In this document: positions 43,299-44,731 of the stretch, in pieces | How the letters are laid out: the number at the start of each line of letters is the position of its first letter | How positions within the stretch are numbered: the stretch's first letter is position 1 | NCBI GenBank assembly: GCA_913063125.1 | Contig: CAJXZM010000028.1 | Coordinates: 1 to 44,731 of the forward strand | Direction of reading: 5' to 3' | Source: an uncultured Gammaproteobacteria bacterium | GTDB taxonomy: Bacteria > Pseudomonadota > Gammaproteobacteria > Pseudomonadales > Ketobacteraceae | DNA: 44,731 nt | Notes under the pieces: generated by a model | What the model was told of the DNA's origin: nothing | The model's input: the letters and a program-made list of their open reading frames with translations, nothing else | Databases searched by the model: none | Made by a program: the position numbers and the translations under genes

Positions 43299-44731
43299 AT
43301 GACCGTTGAAGCACAAAAAGAAACGTTAGGTTTCCAAACCGAAGTAAAGCAACTATTACATCTAATGATTCACTCTCTTTACAGTAATAAGGAGATATTC
43401 TTACGTGAGCTTGTATCGAACGCGTCTGATGCTGCAGATAAGCTACGTTTTGCGAGTTTGTCTGATGGATCGTTGATGGAAGGAGAGGGTGACCTCAATA
43501 TCCGCATCGAGTTTGATAAAGAAGCAAAAACAATATCTATCGAAGATAACGGTATTGGTATGAACCGCGAGGATGCGATTGAGCATCTTGGGACTATTGC
43601 TAAATCCGGTACTGCACAGTTTATGGATAAGCTCTCAGGGGATCAAAAATCCGATTCTCAGCTTATAGGACAATTTGGTGTTGGCTTTTACTCCTCTTTT
43701 ATTGTTGCCGATAAAGTAGAAGTTCAAACACGTAAAGCAGGTGAGCCATCTGAAAATGGTGTGAGCTGGGTATCAGCTGGCGAAGGCGATTTTACCATCG
43801 AGTCTATTGATAAGGCTTCTCGCGGTACCAAGATCATTATGCACTTGCGTGAAGACAGTGAAGAGTTTGCGGACGCCTGGCGCTTGAAGAGTATTATCAA
43901 GAAGTACTCTGATCATGTTTCTTTGCCAATCATTATGAAAACTGAACCGGCCCCAGCAGCAGAAGGTGAAGAGCAGAAAGAGCCTGAAGATGAAGTTGTG
44001 AACAAAGCAACGGCTCTTTGGACGCGCTCACGTAGCGAAATTGAAGAGGAGGAGTATAAGGAGTTCTATAAGCACATATCGAGCGATTTTGAAGAGCCTT
44101 TAAGCTGGTCTCACAATCGAGTAGAAGGAAAGCAAGAATACACAAGTTTGTTATATCTACCCCGTAAAGCACCTTATGATTTGTATAATCGCGATACCCC
44201 TCGTGGACTAAAGCTTTATGTTCAACGCGTATTTGTAATGGATGATGCTGAACAGTTCTTACCATTGTTTTTGCGATTTACTAAAGGTGTTTTAGATTCA
44301 GCAGACCTACCACTTAACGTTTCTCGTGAGATCCTTCAAAGTAACAAGCAAGTGGAAAGTATCAAGGGAGCCTTAACAAAGCGTATTCTTGATATGCTTA
44401 AAAAGACAGCAAAGAATGAGCCTGAAGATTACGCGCTTTTCTGGGAACAATTCGGTCAAGTATTAAAAGAAGGGCCAGCGGAAGATTATGCGAACAAAGA
44501 AAAAGTTGCTGCACTTTTTCGTTTTGCGAGCAGTAACGATGGCACAGCCAAGCAGTCTGTTTCACTTGATGATTATGTTGGGCGGATGGTTGAGAAGCAG
44601 GATAAGATTTACTATATCACTGCTGAATCTCACACAACAGGCGCCTGTAGCCCTCACCTAGAAGTCTTTAAAAAGAAAGGCATCGAAGTCCTTATCATGT
44701 CTGATCGTATTGATGAGTGGATGATGGGTTA
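43299..44731 (+). CDS. htpG: Molecular chaperone HtpG (Hsp90), 3' partial
   Basis: The frame opens at ATG 43299 and has no stop before the window end, so 477 codons of an expected roughly 630 are present. The N-terminal ATPase domain has [34 protein letters not shown], the [23 protein letters not shown] lid region and [15 protein letters not shown]. The middle domain contains the basic [11 protein letters not shown] segment and runs to [10 protein letters not shown] at the edge. It folds and remodels client proteins under stress. A near-consensus sigma32 promoter lies just upstream. Confidence 0.96.
   Translation, partial: MTVEAQKETLGFQTEVKQLLHLMIHSLYSNKEIFLRELVSNASDAADKLRFASLSDGSLMEGEGDLNIRIEFDKEAKTISIEDNGIGMNREDAIEHLGTIAKSGTAQFMDKLSGDQKSDSQLIGQFGVGFYSSFIVADKVEVQTRKAGEPSENGVSWVSAGEGDFTIESIDKASRGTKIIMHLREDSEEFADAWRLKSIIKKYSDHVSLPIIMKTEPAPAAEGEEQKEPEDEVVNKATALWTRSRSEIEEEEYKEFYKHISSDFEEPLSWSHNRVEGKQEYTSLLYLPRKAPYDLYNRDTPRGLKLYVQRVFVMDDAEQFLPLFLRFTKGVLDSADLPLNVSREILQSNKQVESIKGALTKRILDMLKKTAKNEPEDYALFWEQFGQVLKEGPAEDYANKEKVAALFRFASSNDGTAKQSVSLDDYVGRMVEKQDKIYYITAESHTTGACSPHLEVFKKKGIEVLIMSDRIDEWMMG

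Overview
The window reads as a chromosomal segment of a moderately AT-rich, free-living gammaproteobacterium. Three things suggest this: the arrangement gltA (divergent) / sdhCDAB / sucAB-lpd-sucCD, the kind of Sdh and Suc proteins, and a Tad pilus locus next to core metabolism. The style resembles marine lineages such as the Cellvibrionales, but I cannot fix a genus from sequence reading alone. No tRNA, rRNA, CRISPR array, transposase or phage gene was seen. Both ends cut through genes: the first CDS lacks its 5' end, and the last, htpG, lacks its 3' end.

Positions 1-14700 hold the distal part of a Tad/Flp-type pilus locus on the + strand. In order: a TadE/G-like pseudopilin, a periplasmic protein with two similar halves, a small protein with a Flp-type G/xxxxEY cleavage motif, CpaB/RcpC, the CpaC/RcpA secretin, a CpaF/TadA ATPase with an N-terminal FHA domain, TadB, TadC, a DUF192 protein, a membrane FHA protein, a TadD-like TPR lipoprotein, a PP2C phosphatase, and another TadE-like protein. 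A large Ig-like lipoprotein with EF-hand-like loops and an outer-membrane beta-barrel candidate follow. The major Flp pilin, prepilin peptidase and TadZ are not in the window and may lie upstream. Two FHA readers and a PP2C phosphatase without a visible kinase suggest phosphothreonine control of the pilus.

Positions 14800-29260 are central carbon metabolism: a beta-hydroxyacid dehydrogenase and citrate synthase on the - strand, then succinate dehydrogenase, 2-oxoglutarate dehydrogenase (E1, E2, E3) and succinyl-CoA synthetase on the + strand. Together these cover the TCA steps from oxaloacetate to citrate and from 2-oxoglutarate to fumarate. The leaders of sucA and sucC are unusually rich in RNA hairpins, and one sucA leader segment can pair across the start codon.

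Positions 29260-43160 are more accessory: a membrane GGDEF-EAL protein, a RES/Xre toxin-antitoxin pair, a 105-bp element with perfect 28-bp inverted repeats, and a four-gene minus-strand cassette (PLP type III enzyme, GMC oxidoreductase, small partner protein, aldehyde dehydrogenase) with a palindrome upstream. Next come two + strand membrane proteins and a lutABC-type lactate oxidation operon on the - strand. The window ends with htpG, preceded by a near-consensus heat-shock (sigma32) promoter.
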